Positions 28,375 to 37,916 of a stretch of 64,000 nucleotides of DNA are shown piece by piece (the stretch's first letter is position 1; every line of letters starts with the position of its first letter). Both the position numbers and the translations under genes were made by a program. The DNA is taken from contig JAAFIC010000001.1 of assembly GCA_013298565.1 (NCBI GenBank), positions 62,001 to 126,000 of the forward strand, given 5' to 3'. The DNA is from Alphaproteobacteria bacterium (GTDB lineage Bacteria > Pseudomonadota > Alphaproteobacteria > Elsterales > Elsteraceae). Under the pieces are notes generated by a model. It did no database searches. It was not told the origin of the DNA and worked only from the letters and a program-made list of their open reading frames with translations.

Positions 28375-28407
28375 ACAAAAAAGTGGGCCAAGAGGCCCAC
28401 CCTTTTT
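28375..28407 (-). terminator. Terminator between trmB and rimP
   Basis: Perfect 7-bp stem GTGGGCC/GGCCCAC with a 4-nt loop (28383-28400), flanked on the minus strand by a T tract (TTTTTTG) and on the other side by A's, so it could work both ways. It separates trmB transcription from rimP, though the rimP start is only 34 nt further on. Confidence 0.7.
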
Positions 28408-28482
28408 GCGGCGGCTCGGCTTTACAACCGAACCGCTATGGGAGTGGCGGAATATTACGCTTTTGCGCTCCCGCCGCAAGAC

Positions 28483-29181
28483 CTAAATCGTCTCGCACCG
28501 CTGAAACCTTAAGAAGCTAGGCTGGATTCCCTTCGCGCGCGCCTTTTCTTCATAGCGTGTTGCCGGCCAGTCACGGGGGCGTTCGCGCCAATCGCTTGGC
28601 CCTTCGGCAAGCCATGCAAAAGCCGGATGGGGGGTTGTCTCTGCGAGCATCCACGCGACGTAATCTTGATCGTCGCTGGCCATCCGCAACTCCGCACCGG
28701 GGCGCAGCAGGCGGGCGAGGCTGTCGAGATTTTCTTTCTGAACAAACCGGCGGCTATTGTGCCGCTTTTTCGGCCAGGGGTCGGGGAACAGAATGAAGGC
28801 GCGGCCAAGGCAGCCTTCGGGCAGCGCATCCATCAGTGGGCGGGCATCGTCGGGCCACACGCGCACATTCGTTACCTGCTCCCGGTGAATATGCCCCAAG
28901 CCTGACACAACGCCGTTCAAGAACGGCTCCGCCCCTATCAGCCCAACATCCGGGTTCTGGTCGGCCTGCCACACCAGATGCTCGCCGCCACCGAAGCCGA
29001 TTTCCAACCAAAAATCACGCTTCGGTGTGTCGAACAGGCTGGCAGGATCGAGGCGTGCGCCCGGCGTTATCGCGGGCACGCGCACCTTTGGCAGCACGTC
29101 GGTCAGAAGTTCTTTCTGACTGTCGCGCAGCTTACGCCCGAACCGCCGCCCATAGACGCGGCGCTTGACCTCGCCGGTCAT
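28483..29181 (-). CDS. trmB: tRNA (guanine-N7-)-methyltransferase
   Basis: 232 aa. It methylates G46 of tRNAs with SAM. Signatures: WLEIGFGGGEHLVWQA (SAM loop), IGAEPFLNGV, FILFPDPWPKKRHNSRR (the invariant PDPWPKxRHxKRR segment) and a C-terminal part with TRYEEKARAKG, the conserved T-x-Y-E motif. It starts immediately at the end of metK (gap 0), so the two form an operon. Confidence 0.98.
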   Translation of the reverse strand: MTGEVKRRVYGRRFGRKLRDSQKELLTDVLPKVRVPAITPGARLDPASLFDTPKRDFWLEIGFGGGEHLVWQADQNPDVGLIGAEPFLNGVVSGLGHIHREQVTNVRVWPDDARPLMDALPEGCLGRAFILFPDPWPKKRHNSRRFVQKENLDSLARLLRPGAELRMASDDQDYVAWMLAETTPHPAFAWLAEGPSDWRERPRDWPATRYEEKARAKGIQPSFLRFQRCETI

Positions 29182-30357
29182 TTACGCGCCGAACGTCGAT
29201 TTCAGCGCCGGGACCAGATCGGTCTTTTCCCAGGAGAAACCGCCATCCGCTTCCGGCTCGCGCCCGAAGTGGCCGTAAGCCGCCGTGCGGGCGTAGATCG
29301 GGCGATTGAGGCCCAGATGCTCGCGAATGCCGCGCGGGCTAAGGTTCATCAACTCTTGCAGCACGTTGACCAAGCGGGCTTCATCGACTTGGCCTGTGCC
29401 ATCGGTATTCACATAAACCGACAGTGGGTGCGACACGCCAATAGCGTAGGAAAGCTGAATAGTGCAGCGGTCAGCCAAACCCGCCGCCACAACATTCTTC
29501 GCAAGATAGCGTGCGGCATAGGCCGCCGAACGGTCCACCTTCGTGGGGTCTTTCCCGGAGAACGCACCGCCACCGTGGGGGGCCGCGCCGCCGTAAGTAT
29601 CGACGATGATCTTGCGGCCCGTAAGACCGCAGTCGCCATCCGGCCCACCGATCACGAAACGCCCCGTGGGGTTTACGTAGAAATGCGGCTCGTCGCACAT
29701 CCAACCTGGCGGAAGAATCTTCTCGACGTAAGGGCGCACAATTTCGCGCACTTCCGCTTGGTTGACGCCTTCGGAATGCTGGGTTGACACGACGACCGAG
29801 GTTGCCGCGACCGGCTTGCCATCGACATACCGCAGTGTAACCTGGCTTTTGGCATCTGGCCCCAGGTGGTGCGTTGCGCCGCTGTGGCGGGCTTCCGCCA
29901 GACCCTTCAGGATTGCGTGCGAATAAAACAGCGGAGCGGGCATCAGGGCCGGGGTTTCCGTGCAAGCAAAGCCGAACATAATGCCTTGATCGCCCGCGCC
30001 TTCATCCTTATTGCCCGCCGCATCGACGCCAACCGCAATATCTTCGGACTGGGCGTGGATGAGCACTTCAACCTTGGCGGTTTGCCAGTGGAAGCCCTTT
30101 TGAGCATAACCAATTTTATGAATAGCGTCGCGGGCTGCGTCTTCCATCGCCTTCGGCGAAATGCTATCCGGCCCCCGTACTTCACCCGCAAGGGTGACGT
30201 GATTGGTCGTTGCCAAGGTCTCCACCGCAACCCGCGCATAGGGGTCGGCGGCGAGGAATAGATCGACAATCGTATCGGAGATGCGGTCGCAGACCTTATC
30301 TGGATGACCTTCGGAAACGGATTCGCTGGTGAACAGATAATCAGACGGACGGGCCAC
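29182..30357 (-). CDS. metK: S-adenosylmethionine synthetase
   Basis: 391 aa from the GTG at 30357, preceded by AAAGGGG; the 36-codon upstream extension is not conserved sequence. It makes SAM from methionine and ATP. Signatures: [33 protein letters not shown] (ATP-binding hexapeptide region) and [19 protein letters not shown] (P-loop-like). It supplies the cofactor used by the following trmB and by MiaB encoded nearby. I looked for a SAM-II type riboswitch in the short leader and saw none. Confidence 0.98.
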   Translation of the reverse strand: MARPSDYLFTSESVSEGHPDKVCDRISDTIVDLFLAADPYARVAVETLATTNHVTLAGEVRGPDSISPKAMEDAARDAIHKIGYAQKGFHWQTAKVEVLIHAQSEDIAVGVDAAGNKDEGAGDQGIMFGFACTETPALMPAPLFYSHAILKGLAEARHSGATHHLGPDAKSQVTLRYVDGKPVAATSVVVSTQHSEGVNQAEVREIVRPYVEKILPPGWMCDEPHFYVNPTGRFVIGGPDGDCGLTGRKIIVDTYGGAAPHGGGAFSGKDPTKVDRSAAYAARYLAKNVVAAGLADRCTIQLSYAIGVSHPLSVYVNTDGTGQVDEARLVNVLQELMNLSPRGIREHLGLNRPIYARTAAYGHFGREPEADGGFSWEKTDLVPALKSTFGA

Positions 30358-30466
30358 CGGATTCCCCTTTAAACTGCCGTGAATTAAACCAGAACTGCGC
30401 GTTCTGTCGGTCTTTTTGTCTTGTCCCGCGCGGAGCGTCAAGCCCCGTTTGCCATGATCGCACACT

Positions 30467-30500
30467 AAAAGGGCGCCACCGCATCAGCGGAAGCGCCCTT
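30467..30500 (-). terminator. Terminator of the HTH regulator gene
   Basis: Stem AAGGGCGC..CCGC / GCGG..GCGCCCTT with one internal mismatch pair and a 4-nt loop, followed on the minus strand by TTTT. Confidence 0.75.
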
Positions 30501-30524
30501 GTGCGAGATGGGTAGAAAGCCCGA

Positions 30525-30983
30525 TTACGAGGCTTCGGTGAGCGTGCGCGAGAGGGATTTGGTGAGTTCCAGGATGCTTTTGCGGATTTTCTCGTCCTTA
30601 ATCCGGTCGAACGCGCGGGCCAACTCCAAAATTTCGCGCTTGGAGAGATCCTTGCTGTCGAAATCCGGCGTGGCTTCCGACATGCCGGGCACGCGGCCCC
30701 CGCTGGTTTCGGCGTTCATATCGTCGAAGAAAAACGAGACCGGCACGTCCAGCACGCGGGAGAGTTCAAACAAGCGGCTGGCCCCAATGCGGTTTGCACC
30801 GCGCTCGTACTTCTGCACTTGCTGGAACGTGAGGCCAATGGCATCGCCCAGCTTTTCCTGGCTCATGCCAAGCAGCGTGCGGCGCAGGCGCACTCGGCTG
30901 CCAACATGAATATCAATGGGGTTCGGTTTGCCATCCGGCGAACCACGGCTACCCCGGCGACGCTTCACAACGATGGTGGTCAT
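30525..30983 (-). CDS. XRE-family helix-turn-helix regulator
   Basis: 152 aa. The ATG at 30983 is chosen because AAGGA lies 9 nt upstream; an ATG directly on that site is too close. The DNA-binding domain (about residues 22-80) reads VGSRVRLRRTLLGMSQEKLG, then GLTFQQVQKYERGANRIGAS. The C-terminal part is helical and charged (KREILELARAFDRIKDEKIR). This gene type commonly sits between metK and lnt in alphaproteobacteria. Palindromic CTAC..GTAG sites upstream (31031-31068) suggest autoregulation. Targets unknown. Confidence 0.9.
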   Translation of the reverse strand: MTTIVVKRRRGSRGSPDGKPNPIDIHVGSRVRLRRTLLGMSQEKLGDAIGLTFQQVQKYERGANRIGASRLFELSRVLDVPVSFFFDDMNAETSGGRVPGMSEATPDFDSKDLSKREILELARAFDRIKDEKIRKSILELTKSLSRTLTEAS

Positions 30984-31030
30984 GATCTTCATTCCTTTTT
31001 TACGACGGCACTCAGTTGATTTAGGAGTAT

Positions 31031-31068
31031 CGCCTACAATCGTAGGCGTCAACCCTACGCTGTAGTGG
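31031..31068. promoter_or_regulatory. Twin palindromic operator candidate before the HTH gene
   Basis: CGCCTAC-aatc-GTAGGCG (31031-31048) and CCTAC-gct-GTAGTGG (31054-31068) share the CCTAC-N3/4-GTAG core. They lie about 50-85 nt before the XRE gene start and just ahead of the lnt stop, as expected for an operator of that regulator. Confidence 0.5.
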
Positions 31069-31079
31069 TTAATAAATTA

Positions 31080-32612
31080 CTATAGAACTGGGCGTAGGCG
31101 TAGAAGTGCCAATGAGAGCATCAGAAAAGTCACGGTTAACAGGGTAACGAGATCGCCCCACAGCGCATAAGGCGGCGGATTGAGCGGTAAGGGTAAAGGA
31201 ACGGTTAAGGCCGCTTCCTCGTTTAGAGTTAGCGTGCTCCACACTCTTCCGTTTCCATCGACCAGGGCTGAGACCCCCGTATTAGCGACTCGGATAAGGG
31301 GAAGCCCCTCTTCGACCGCGCGTAAAATTGTCGCAGCCAAATGCTGATAGGGGCCTATGCTAACACCATACCATCCATCATTGGTAAGATTCAGCAGCCA
31401 AGCAGGCCGGTCGGCGCGATCAACCACGGCACCCGGAAAAATCACCTCATAGCAAATCAACGGGGCGACCGGCGGCAATCCCGGCAAGCGCAGCGTGCGC
31501 GGGCCGGGACCGGGGCTATAACTAGAGGCCCCTTGCGAGATGATCTGCAAGGGCAACAACCCTTTGAGCGGCACATATTCGCCGAACGGCACGAGGTGGA
31601 ATTTATCGAAGGCCCCGCGCAGGCTGCCGTCGGTATCGAAGGCAACCATACCATTCCAGGCTTGGATCACTTGATTATCGGCATTTCGCAGGTAACGGTT
31701 AGTGCCGGTGATAATCACCCCCTCGGGCGGCGCAAGTTTCGCCATCGCAGCACGCCAGGGTTCAATGTCTTCAATTGGATAGCCGGTCGCGGCCTCGCCC
31801 CAAATAATCGCGGTTGGCGCCTCCCCCGGCGCGGGCGTGCTCAGAGCGAGATGTTTTTGGAAATTTGCCAGCAGATGCGTACGGTCCCACTTTAGGCTCT
31901 GTGGAATCGCGGGTTGAACTAAGCGCAAGGAGACCCCTTGGTGGACGGCATCGCGCCCCGGCGCAGTCTGAAGCCGCAGCATCCCGCCACCCCACAATAG
32001 CCCCAGTCCCAGCGCTGCAATCAAACCGCCGCGCGCCCATCCCAGGCTAAAGGCCGCGCCGATCAAAACCGTCAGCGCGCCAACGCCGTAAGGACCGAGA
32101 TAGGCGACGGCCTGAAGCGGCGCAGGCGTATCGGTCCAGACAGTCGCGATCAAATTCCACGGAAACCCGGTTAGCACATGCGCCCGCGCCCATTCGGCCA
32201 GTAGCCACAGCGTGCCAAAACCGAGCCAACGTAGAGAGTTTCCGTCCGCTGGTAGGAAGCGCACTAAGGTCCAGGCTACGGCCCCTGTATAAAGGGCCAG
32301 CACAATCGGCAGACCGACGAGGGCGAAGGGGACCATCCACAAAAAATCGGCGGGCGGCACCAGCAGGGCATTGGAAATCCAATAAAGCCCCGTAACGAAA
32401 TGCCCGAAGCCGAAACACCAACCCAGCCACAGCGCTTGCCGGGGTCGTTCGGCCCCGTTCAACAGCCAGAGAAAACCGCTAAAGGCTGGAAAGATCAGCG
32501 GCCAGAGAGAGAAAGGCGGCAAGGCACCTGTTGCGAGAACCCCGCAGAGCAGCGCAAGCCCCGTGCGTCGCCAATCGGCCCCCCGTTCCCGTCTCCGGCG
32601 CGACCGGCTCAT
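31080..32612 (-). CDS. lnt: Apolipoprotein N-acyltransferase
   Basis: 510 aa inner-membrane enzyme that adds the third acyl chain to lipoproteins. About six N-terminal TM helices (residues 15-215) precede a periplasmic nitrilase-type domain. The catalytic triad can be placed: Glu in AIIWGEAATGYP, Lys in GAFDKFHLVPFGEYVPLKG and Cys in PLICYEVIFPG. One more TM follows near the C-terminus. It overlaps the CBS-domain gene by 4 nt (ATGA). Confidence 0.97.
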   Translation of the reverse strand: MSRSRRRRERGADWRRTGLALLCGVLATGALPPFSLWPLIFPAFSGFLWLLNGAERPRQALWLGWCFGFGHFVTGLYWISNALLVPPADFLWMVPFALVGLPIVLALYTGAVAWTLVRFLPADGNSLRWLGFGTLWLLAEWARAHVLTGFPWNLIATVWTDTPAPLQAVAYLGPYGVGALTVLIGAAFSLGWARGGLIAALGLGLLWGGGMLRLQTAPGRDAVHQGVSLRLVQPAIPQSLKWDRTHLLANFQKHLALSTPAPGEAPTAIIWGEAATGYPIEDIEPWRAAMAKLAPPEGVIITGTNRYLRNADNQVIQAWNGMVAFDTDGSLRGAFDKFHLVPFGEYVPLKGLLPLQIISQGASSYSPGPGPRTLRLPGLPPVAPLICYEVIFPGAVVDRADRPAWLLNLTNDGWYGVSIGPYQHLAATILRAVEEGLPLIRVANTGVSALVDGNGRVWSTLTLNEEAALTVPLPLPLNPPPYALWGDLVTLLTVTFLMLSLALLRLRPVL

Positions 32613-33559
32613 GCCTCGGGAACTGCCGGCAGCCTTGGCGGATTCCGCAGCCGCACGAGCGCCACCCGCCGAGGATCGGCTTCCAGCACTTCAAACTCAA
32701 ACCCCGATGGATGGATCACCAACGTCCCCACTGACGGCATCCGCCCGGCCAAGGTTGCGACCAAGCCGCCGAGTGTGTCGATTTCGGCGCGTTCATCTTC
32801 GCTTAGGAATGGCCCGAAGCGCTCTTCAAGATCGGCCAAGGGCGTGCGCGCATCGAAGCGGATCGAGCCGTCATCCTCCGCTGCCTGGGCCGGGGCTTCC
32901 TCGTCGTCGTGTTCGTCTTCGATTTCGCCGACGATCTCTTCGACCAAATCTTCGATGGTCAAAAGCCCATCAATGCCACCGTATTCATCGACAACCACGG
33001 CCATATGCGTACGCGCGGTTCGCATCCGCACCAGCGCGTCGAGCGCAGGCATGGAAGGGGCAACGAAGAGCACAGGGCGTAGCAGGTCTTCTGCGTGCGG
33101 CAGCCCTTTCGTCTTATCGCGGCTGGCGGCAAACACGTCCTTCACATGCAACATCCCGATCACATCGTCGAGATTATTGCGATAGACCGGCACGCGGGAA
33201 TGGGCCGCCTCGACCATGTAATCGAGAATCTCTTCAAACGGTTTGGCGCAATCCACGGCCACCATATCGGCGCGCGGCACCATAATGTCGCCGACGGTAA
33301 CATCGCGCAGCCCTAAAATGTTCCGCAGCATTACGCGCTCATCGGGGGCCATCGCGTCGGCGGCGACCGCCTGTTCTTCGATCAACTCTTCCAGCGTTTC
33401 CCGCACGGAAGGGTCGCCGCGCAGGCCCAGCAAGAGGCGCAGGCGCGAAATCAGCCGCCCAGGCCGCAGACCGCCGGAAGGTTCAGCAAGCACAGGAGCC
33501 GGAGAGACGTTTAGTCGCTCCAGCCCCGGACTAGACGGGCTAGACGGGCTTTCGCTCAT
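32609..33559 (-). CDS. CBS-pair/CorC_HlyC-domain protein (hemolysin C / CorC type)
   Basis: 316 aa from the ATG at 33559 (MSESPSS), which overlaps the end of ybeY by 20 nt. No TM helices: a short N-terminal region, two CBS domains (VGDIMVPRADMVAVDCAKPF ... VIGMLHVKDVF; LRPVLFVAPSMPALDALVRM ... MAVVVDEYGGIDGLLTIEDL) and a CorC/HlyC transporter-associated domain at the end (IDTLGGLVATLAGRMPSVG). CorC-like proteins modulate magnesium or cobalt export. Between ybeY and lnt it is in its usual conserved place. Confidence 0.93.
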   Translation of the reverse strand: MSESPSSPSSPGLERLNVSPAPVLAEPSGGLRPGRLISRLRLLLGLRGDPSVRETLEELIEEQAVAADAMAPDERVMLRNILGLRDVTVGDIMVPRADMVAVDCAKPFEEILDYMVEAAHSRVPVYRNNLDDVIGMLHVKDVFAASRDKTKGLPHAEDLLRPVLFVAPSMPALDALVRMRTARTHMAVVVDEYGGIDGLLTIEDLVEEIVGEIEDEHDDEEAPAQAAEDDGSIRFDARTPLADLEERFGPFLSEDERAEIDTLGGLVATLAGRMPSVGTLVIHPSGFEFEVLEADPRRVALVRLRNPPRLPAVPEA

Positions 33560-34130
33560 GGGAAGGCTCACTCTCCTCAAGACGGTAGGAATAGGGGTTA
33601 GCAATACCGAGATTGGCCAGCAGCCGGGTTTCAAGCGCTTCCATCACCTCGGCGTCGGCGTCGCTCTCGTGGTCGTGTCCCAGCAGATGCAATGTGCCGT
33701 GCAGGATAAGATGCAACAAATGCGCGCGCGGGTCTTTGCCCTGTTCCGCCGCCTCGTCGCGAATCGTCTCCAGCGCCAAAGCAATATCGCCAATATGGGC
33801 GGGCGGCACATCCGCGCTATCGGCCAGCGCCGCAATATCCTCCTCTTCCAACTCCAGCCAATCGCCGGGGAAGGAGAGGACGTTAGTCGGCTTATCCTGG
33901 TCGCGCCACTCGCGGTTCAGCTTCCGTACCGCTGCGTTGTCGGTGAACAGCAGCGCCAGGGTTAGGCGGCCCTCGGGGGCGGCACGGCCAAGAAACGCCG
34001 TAAACGCCGGATCGGTCGCCAGCGCGCGCCGCACGGTTTTATCGGCAAGATCGTCGATCTGCTCATCGCTGATCCCGCCGAGCAGGGCGGACCAATCGCC
34101 CGCCTCAATAACCGCATCAATCGCAATCAT
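33540..34130 (-). CDS. ybeY: Endoribonuclease YbeY
   Basis: 196 aa, about 30 residues longer than E. coli YbeY at the N-terminus. It is a zinc-dependent RNase for 16S rRNA 3' maturation and ribosome quality control. Zinc site: LILHGTLHLLGHDHE (H-G-x-L-H-L-x-G-x-D-H). Also RKLNREWRDQDKPTNVLSFP, the conserved substrate channel. Overlaps phoH by 4 nt. Confidence 0.97.
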   Translation of the reverse strand: MIAIDAVIEAGDWSALLGGISDEQIDDLADKTVRRALATDPAFTAFLGRAAPEGRLTLALLFTDNAAVRKLNREWRDQDKPTNVLSFPGDWLELEEEDIAALADSADVPPAHIGDIALALETIRDEAAEQGKDPRAHLLHLILHGTLHLLGHDHESDADAEVMEALETRLLANLGIANPYSYRLEESEPSHERKPV

Positions 34131-35143
34131 CGACCTACCCCGGCATCGGAGGGGGAGAGCAGACGGCGGTCTTTTTCGTTATAGGCGCGGACGATTTTCG
34201 TGACCATCGGGTGCCGAACGATGTCGTTTTCGGTAAAGCGGACGAAGCCGATACCGGGGACGCCTTCCAAAGTTTCCAGCGCATCACGCAGGCCGGAGCG
34301 GGTGCCCGGCGGCAAATCAACCTGCGACAGATCGCCGGTAATGCACATGCGGCTGCCCTCGCCCATGCGCGTTAGGAACATCTTCATCTGCGTCGCGGTC
34401 GTATTCTGTGCTTCATCGAGAATGATGAAGGAGTTGGCCAGTGTGCGCCCCCGCATGAACGCCAGCGGAGCCACTTCGATTTCGCCCGACTCGAGCCGCT
34501 TCACCACTTGGTCGCCCGGCATCATATCGTGCAGCGCGTCGTAGAGGGGGCGCAGGTACGGATCGACCTTTTCCTTCATGTCGCCGGGCAGAAAGCCCAA
34601 ACGCTCGCCCGCTTCCACCGCTGGGCGGGAGAGCACGAGGCGCGAGACGCGGCCTTCCAACAGCAGGCCAACGGCCATAGCGACGGCGAGATAGGTTTTG
34701 CCCGTCCCCGCTGGGCCAAGACCGAAAACCACTTCGTTATCTTGCAACGACTGCAAATAAACCGTTTGCCCCGGTGAGCGCGGCTCGATAATTCGGCGGC
34801 GGGTGCGAATGGCTTTATCGGGCAGGGGTGCCCCCGATTCCCGCGCGTGCTCCGCCATCCGAACGGCGGCATCTATCTCGCCCATGTCAATCGGCTTGCC
34901 TTTACGGGCGCGGGCATGGAGCGCGCCCAAGGCTTCGCGCGCGGTTTGGGCGGCAGCGCTAGGGCCGGTAATAGCAATCTGGTTCCCGCGCGGAATAATC
35001 GCCACCCCGAGCAACTGTTCGATCCTGGCAAGATTGCGGTCGTGCTCGCCATAAACAAGCTGCAACAGGCTATTATCGTCGAAAGAGACGTAGAGCGGAT
35101 CGGTTGAGGGTTTATCGGCGTTTTTCAGCGGGCCATCACTCAC
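34127..35143 (-). CDS. ybeZ: PhoH-like ATPase (YbeZ)
   Basis: 338 aa P-loop NTPase. An N-terminal KH-like portion is followed by Walker [17 protein letters not shown] and Walker [21 protein letters not shown], with [18 protein letters not shown] as the sensor-1-like segment. It works with YbeY in RNA metabolism. Overlapping stop/start pairs on both sides place it in one operon miaB-ybeZ-ybeY-CBS-lnt. Confidence 0.97.
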   Translation of the reverse strand: MSDGPLKNADKPSTDPLYVSFDDNSLLQLVYGEHDRNLARIEQLLGVAIIPRGNQIAITGPSAAAQTAREALGALHARARKGKPIDMGEIDAAVRMAEHARESGAPLPDKAIRTRRRIIEPRSPGQTVYLQSLQDNEVVFGLGPAGTGKTYLAVAMAVGLLLEGRVSRLVLSRPAVEAGERLGFLPGDMKEKVDPYLRPLYDALHDMMPGDQVVKRLESGEIEVAPLAFMRGRTLANSFIILDEAQNTTATQMKMFLTRMGEGSRMCITGDLSQVDLPPGTRSGLRDALETLEGVPGIGFVRFTENDIVRHPMVTKIVRAYNEKDRRLLSPSDAGVGR

Positions 35144-36570
35144 GCAGTCATCCTCATCGCCGGAGAAGAAGCATCGGGGACCGGCGCGGCGATAAGACGG
35201 CCCGACAGACTGAAACTATGATCCTGCTCTATTGCAACTCGGTGGACGGTGCCGACTAAATCGCTCCCGCCCTGCACATGCACCGGCTGAAGATAGGGCG
35301 AACGCCCAACCATCTGGCCCGCGTGGCGACCAGCTTTCTCGAAGAGTACCGGCACGGTTTGCCCAACGAGGCTCCGGTTGAACGCCGTCAGTTGGTTGAG
35401 CAACAGCGCGTTCAATTCGGCCAGCCGCGCGTCTTTCACGTCTTCCGGCACTTGCCCCGCCATCGTCGCGGCAGGGGTGCCGGGGCGGCCTGAGTATTTG
35501 AAGGAGAAGGCTGCGGGGAAGGTGACATCCCGCACAAGCCGCATTGTCGCGGCAAAATCCGCATCGCTTTCGCCCGGAAAACCGATAATGAGATCCGTCG
35601 AGAGGCACAAATCCGGGCGCGCGGCGCGTAGCTTATCGACAAGCTGGCGGTAATGGTCGGCAGTATGCTGACGGTTCATCGCCGCCAGAATCGGATCAGA
35701 CCCCGATTGCACCGGCAGATGCAGGAACGGCATGAGCTGCGGCAAATCACCATGAGCGGCAATCAGCGCATCATCCATATCGCGCGGGTGCGAGGTGGTG
35801 TAGCGAAGGCGCTCTAGCCCTGGAATCGCGGCCAAACGGTAGGCGAGTTGCGCCAGCGTCCAGGCGTCCCCGTCCGGCCCCTCGCCGTGATAGGCATTCA
35901 CATTCTGTCCCAGCAATGTCAGTTCGCGCACACCCAAGGCCACCAACTGTTCGGCTTCGGTGACAATCTGCTGAACGGGCCGCGAATATTCAGCCCCGCG
36001 CGTGTAGGGGACGACGCAGAAGGTGCAAAACTTATCACAGCCCTCCTGGATCGACAGAAAGGCAGTGACGCCTTGCACGCCCGTTGGCGCGGGCAGAAAA
36101 TCGAATTTGGCTTCCACGGGGAAATCGGTATCGAGCATCCCCATCCCGGCGATGCGGGCGGCGGGCTTGTTCGCGCCAATATCAGCCCGTAGCCGCTTTT
36201 GCGCGGCCCCCCGTTCGGCGCGGGCAACCATTTCTGGCAAACGGTGATAGGTTTGCGGACCCAGCACAATATCCACGTAAGGCGCGCGGGCTAGAATCTC
36301 CTCCCCCTCGGCCTGGGCTACGCAGCCGGCGACGGCGATAATATAATCGCCATTCTTCTGCTGCTTGATCTGCTTCAAACGCCCAAGTTCGGAGAACGTC
36401 TTCACCGAGGCGTTTTCGCGAATGTGGCAGGTGTTGACGATAACCATATCCGCCGCTTCCGGCGTATCGACAGCGGCATAGCCGAGCGGCCCCAGCACGT
36501 CGGCCATGCGGGCAGAATCGTACACGTTCATCTGGCACCCATAGGTGCGGATAAAAAGTTTCTTGGTCAT
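35140..36570 (-). CDS. miaB: tRNA-2-methylthio-N6-dimethylallyladenosine synthase
   Basis: 476 aa from the ATG at 36570 ([15 protein letters not shown]) with GGGAG upstream. A radical-SAM methylthiotransferase acting on i6A37 of tRNA. The N-terminal cluster cysteines are in [20 protein letters not shown] and AGCVAQAEG; the radical SAM CxxxCxxC is [16 protein letters not shown]; a TRAM domain closes the protein ([12 protein letters not shown]). It is first in the miaB-ybeZ-ybeY operon and uses SAM made by nearby MetK. Confidence 0.98.
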   Translation of the reverse strand: MTKKLFIRTYGCQMNVYDSARMADVLGPLGYAAVDTPEAADMVIVNTCHIRENASVKTFSELGRLKQIKQQKNGDYIIAVAGCVAQAEGEEILARAPYVDIVLGPQTYHRLPEMVARAERGAAQKRLRADIGANKPAARIAGMGMLDTDFPVEAKFDFLPAPTGVQGVTAFLSIQEGCDKFCTFCVVPYTRGAEYSRPVQQIVTEAEQLVALGVRELTLLGQNVNAYHGEGPDGDAWTLAQLAYRLAAIPGLERLRYTTSHPRDMDDALIAAHGDLPQLMPFLHLPVQSGSDPILAAMNRQHTADHYRQLVDKLRAARPDLCLSTDLIIGFPGESDADFAATMRLVRDVTFPAAFSFKYSGRPGTPAATMAGQVPEDVKDARLAELNALLLNQLTAFNRSLVGQTVPVLFEKAGRHAGQMVGRSPYLQPVHVQGGSDLVGTVHRVAIEQDHSFSLSGRLIAAPVPDASSPAMRMTA

Positions 36571-36712
36571 CGGCTCCCTAGCCACCCTAGCAGACAATCA
36601 TGATACGCGAGTGACAGACAGTTCCTAGCTTTTTTGCATCCTACCGAAACGCGAAACACCCCGACCCACAGGGGATCGAGGCGTTTTGAGGACGGGACAG
36701 GCCGCACAACCG

Positions 36713-37264
36713 CTAAATGATTCCTTCCAAAAGCCCTTTACGCTTGCGCTTCATCGAGGGGGTTTCACCCTCGGTTGCGGGTTTGCCCAGCGCCGCATTT
36801 TCCTTAAGGCGTTTTGATTCTTGAGCGGGATCGACCGTCACCCCCGGCTCTTCCGGCTTCCGCCAGAAGATGAGTTTATCCACGAAACTCCGCTCTTCCT
36901 GTGCCAGCTTGGTGGTTTCCCGCTCTACCGTCGTGCGAATATCCGGCTGGGCCAGAGGGGCGCCGGCTTTCTCGAGCAGGAAGGCTTCACCCGCCGTGCG
37001 CCCGGCCAAAAGCTGTGGCTGCGCCGTGGTTGGGCCGAACACGGCCACCTTCGCTTGATCGCGCGGCGTAAGCTCGTTAGGGCGCGCGGCCCCAGCAACG
37101 GGCGGACGCAGACCAAAATCGGGCGGCAGTTCGAGCGGCGCGCGCCCGACGACGCTAAACTCATCAGGCGGAGCCTTCGACAGCCCCAGCGACCGACGGG
37201 TATCGGAGCCGCAGGCGGCAAGACTCAAAGCGATCAAAGCCAAGGGGAGAAAACGGCGAACCAC
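36713..37264 (-). CDS. DUF3035 outer-membrane-type lipoprotein
   Basis: 183 aa. A lipoprotein signal with lipobox LSLAAC, so the mature form starts at Cys18. The rest is DUF3035: PPDEFSVVGRAPLELPPDFGLRPP is the characteristic region, followed by a charged helical end. The family is almost confined to alphaproteobacteria; function unknown, probably envelope-associated. It stands alone, 142 nt downstream of which (on its own strand, beyond the stop) miaB begins. Confidence 0.88.
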   Translation of the reverse strand: MVRRFLPLALIALSLAACGSDTRRSLGLSKAPPDEFSVVGRAPLELPPDFGLRPPVAGAARPNELTPRDQAKVAVFGPTTAQPQLLAGRTAGEAFLLEKAGAPLAQPDIRTTVERETTKLAQEERSFVDKLIFWRKPEEPGVTVDPAQESKRLKENAALGKPATEGETPSMKRKRKGLLEGII

Positions 37265-37332
37265 GGTCTGCGACCTTATGTTAAGAGAGATTCTATAGCA
37301 TTACCATAATGGGCGACGAGGCATCCGACAAG

Positions 37333-37617
37333 CTAAAGCCCGAGGGCACTGTGCGAGCCGAGGCGCACGAGTTGCAGCGCCCTCTCGTCAATCTTGCGGT
37401 AGATCAGCACCAGATCAGGTCGGATATGATAGTCGCGATGGTCTTTCCATCTCCCGATCAAAGCATGGTCTCGGTATTTTTCAGCAAGAGGGCGATCTTG
37501 CGCTAAAATCGAGACAAGAGCCAGAAACTCATCCTTGATCACCAGCCGATAAAGACCTTTGGTTTCCCGCTTAAAGTCTCGCTTAAATTGGCTCGACTGC
37601 TTAATCGTCCGCGTCAA
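37333..37617 (-). CDS. yafQ: YafQ/RelE-family toxin
   Basis: 94 aa mRNA interferase-type toxin. The family pattern is almost complete: KQSSQFKRDFKRETKGLYRL, EKYRDHALIGRWKDHRDYHI, RPDLVLIYRKIDE and VRLGSHSALG. The catalytic candidates are the His/Asp/Arg of HRDYHIRPD and the C-terminal GSHS. It overlaps the upstream antitoxin by 17 nt. Expected to cleave mRNA on the ribosome; the antitoxin next to it should neutralise it. Confidence 0.93.
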   Translation of the reverse strand: MTRTIKQSSQFKRDFKRETKGLYRLVIKDEFLALVSILAQDRPLAEKYRDHALIGRWKDHRDYHIRPDLVLIYRKIDERALQLVRLGSHSALGL

Positions 37618-37861
37618 TCACGGCCTGAAGGTCTTCCAGCGTTACAGTCTCCAGATTCCCCGCCCGCGCCTCTTCCATCGCCGCAATCGTCTCGGCGTTT
37701 GGGATCAACGGCTCGAAGGGTAGCGCTTTTTCCTGGGCGACGCGGATCAGCATCAGGCGCACTGCATCGGAAACGGTTAGGCCGATGGTCGCGAGCACGG
37801 CGGCGGCTTCCCTCTTGATGGCCGCATCGACGCGGGCTTGTACGAGAGCATTGGCAACCAT
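37601..37861 (-). CDS. relB: RelB/DinJ-family antitoxin
   Basis: 86 aa from the ATG at 37861, which has AGGAG 7 nt upstream. The ribbon-helix-helix N-terminus (NALVQARVDAAIKREAAAVL, then LTVSDAVRLMLIRVAQ) both dimerises and binds DNA. The C-terminal tail (AMEEARAGNLETVTLEDLQA) wraps the toxin. Operon order antitoxin then toxin. It should repress its own promoter, where three 16-bp repeats lie. Confidence 0.93.
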   Translation of the reverse strand: MVANALVQARVDAAIKREAAAVLATIGLTVSDAVRLMLIRVAQEKALPFEPLIPNAETIAAMEEARAGNLETVTLEDLQAVIDADD

Positions 37862-37868
37862 AACGGAT

Positions 37869-37916
37869 CTCCTGACAAAGCGCGCTCCTGGCAAAGCGTG
37901 CTCCTGGCAGCGCATG
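37869..37916. repeat. Three tandem 16-bp repeats in the relB-yafQ leader
   Basis: Contiguous copies CTCCTGACAAAGCGCG (37869-37884), CTCCTGGCAAAGCGTG (37885-37900) and CTCCTGGCAGCGCATG (37901-37916). On the antitoxin strand each contains CAGGAG; the one nearest the gene serves as its ribosome-binding site. Confidence 0.85.

Noticed and set aside
30358-30466. SAM-II or similar riboswitch before metK
   Set aside because: The short leader was checked for the conserved SAM-II core; nothing similar was found.
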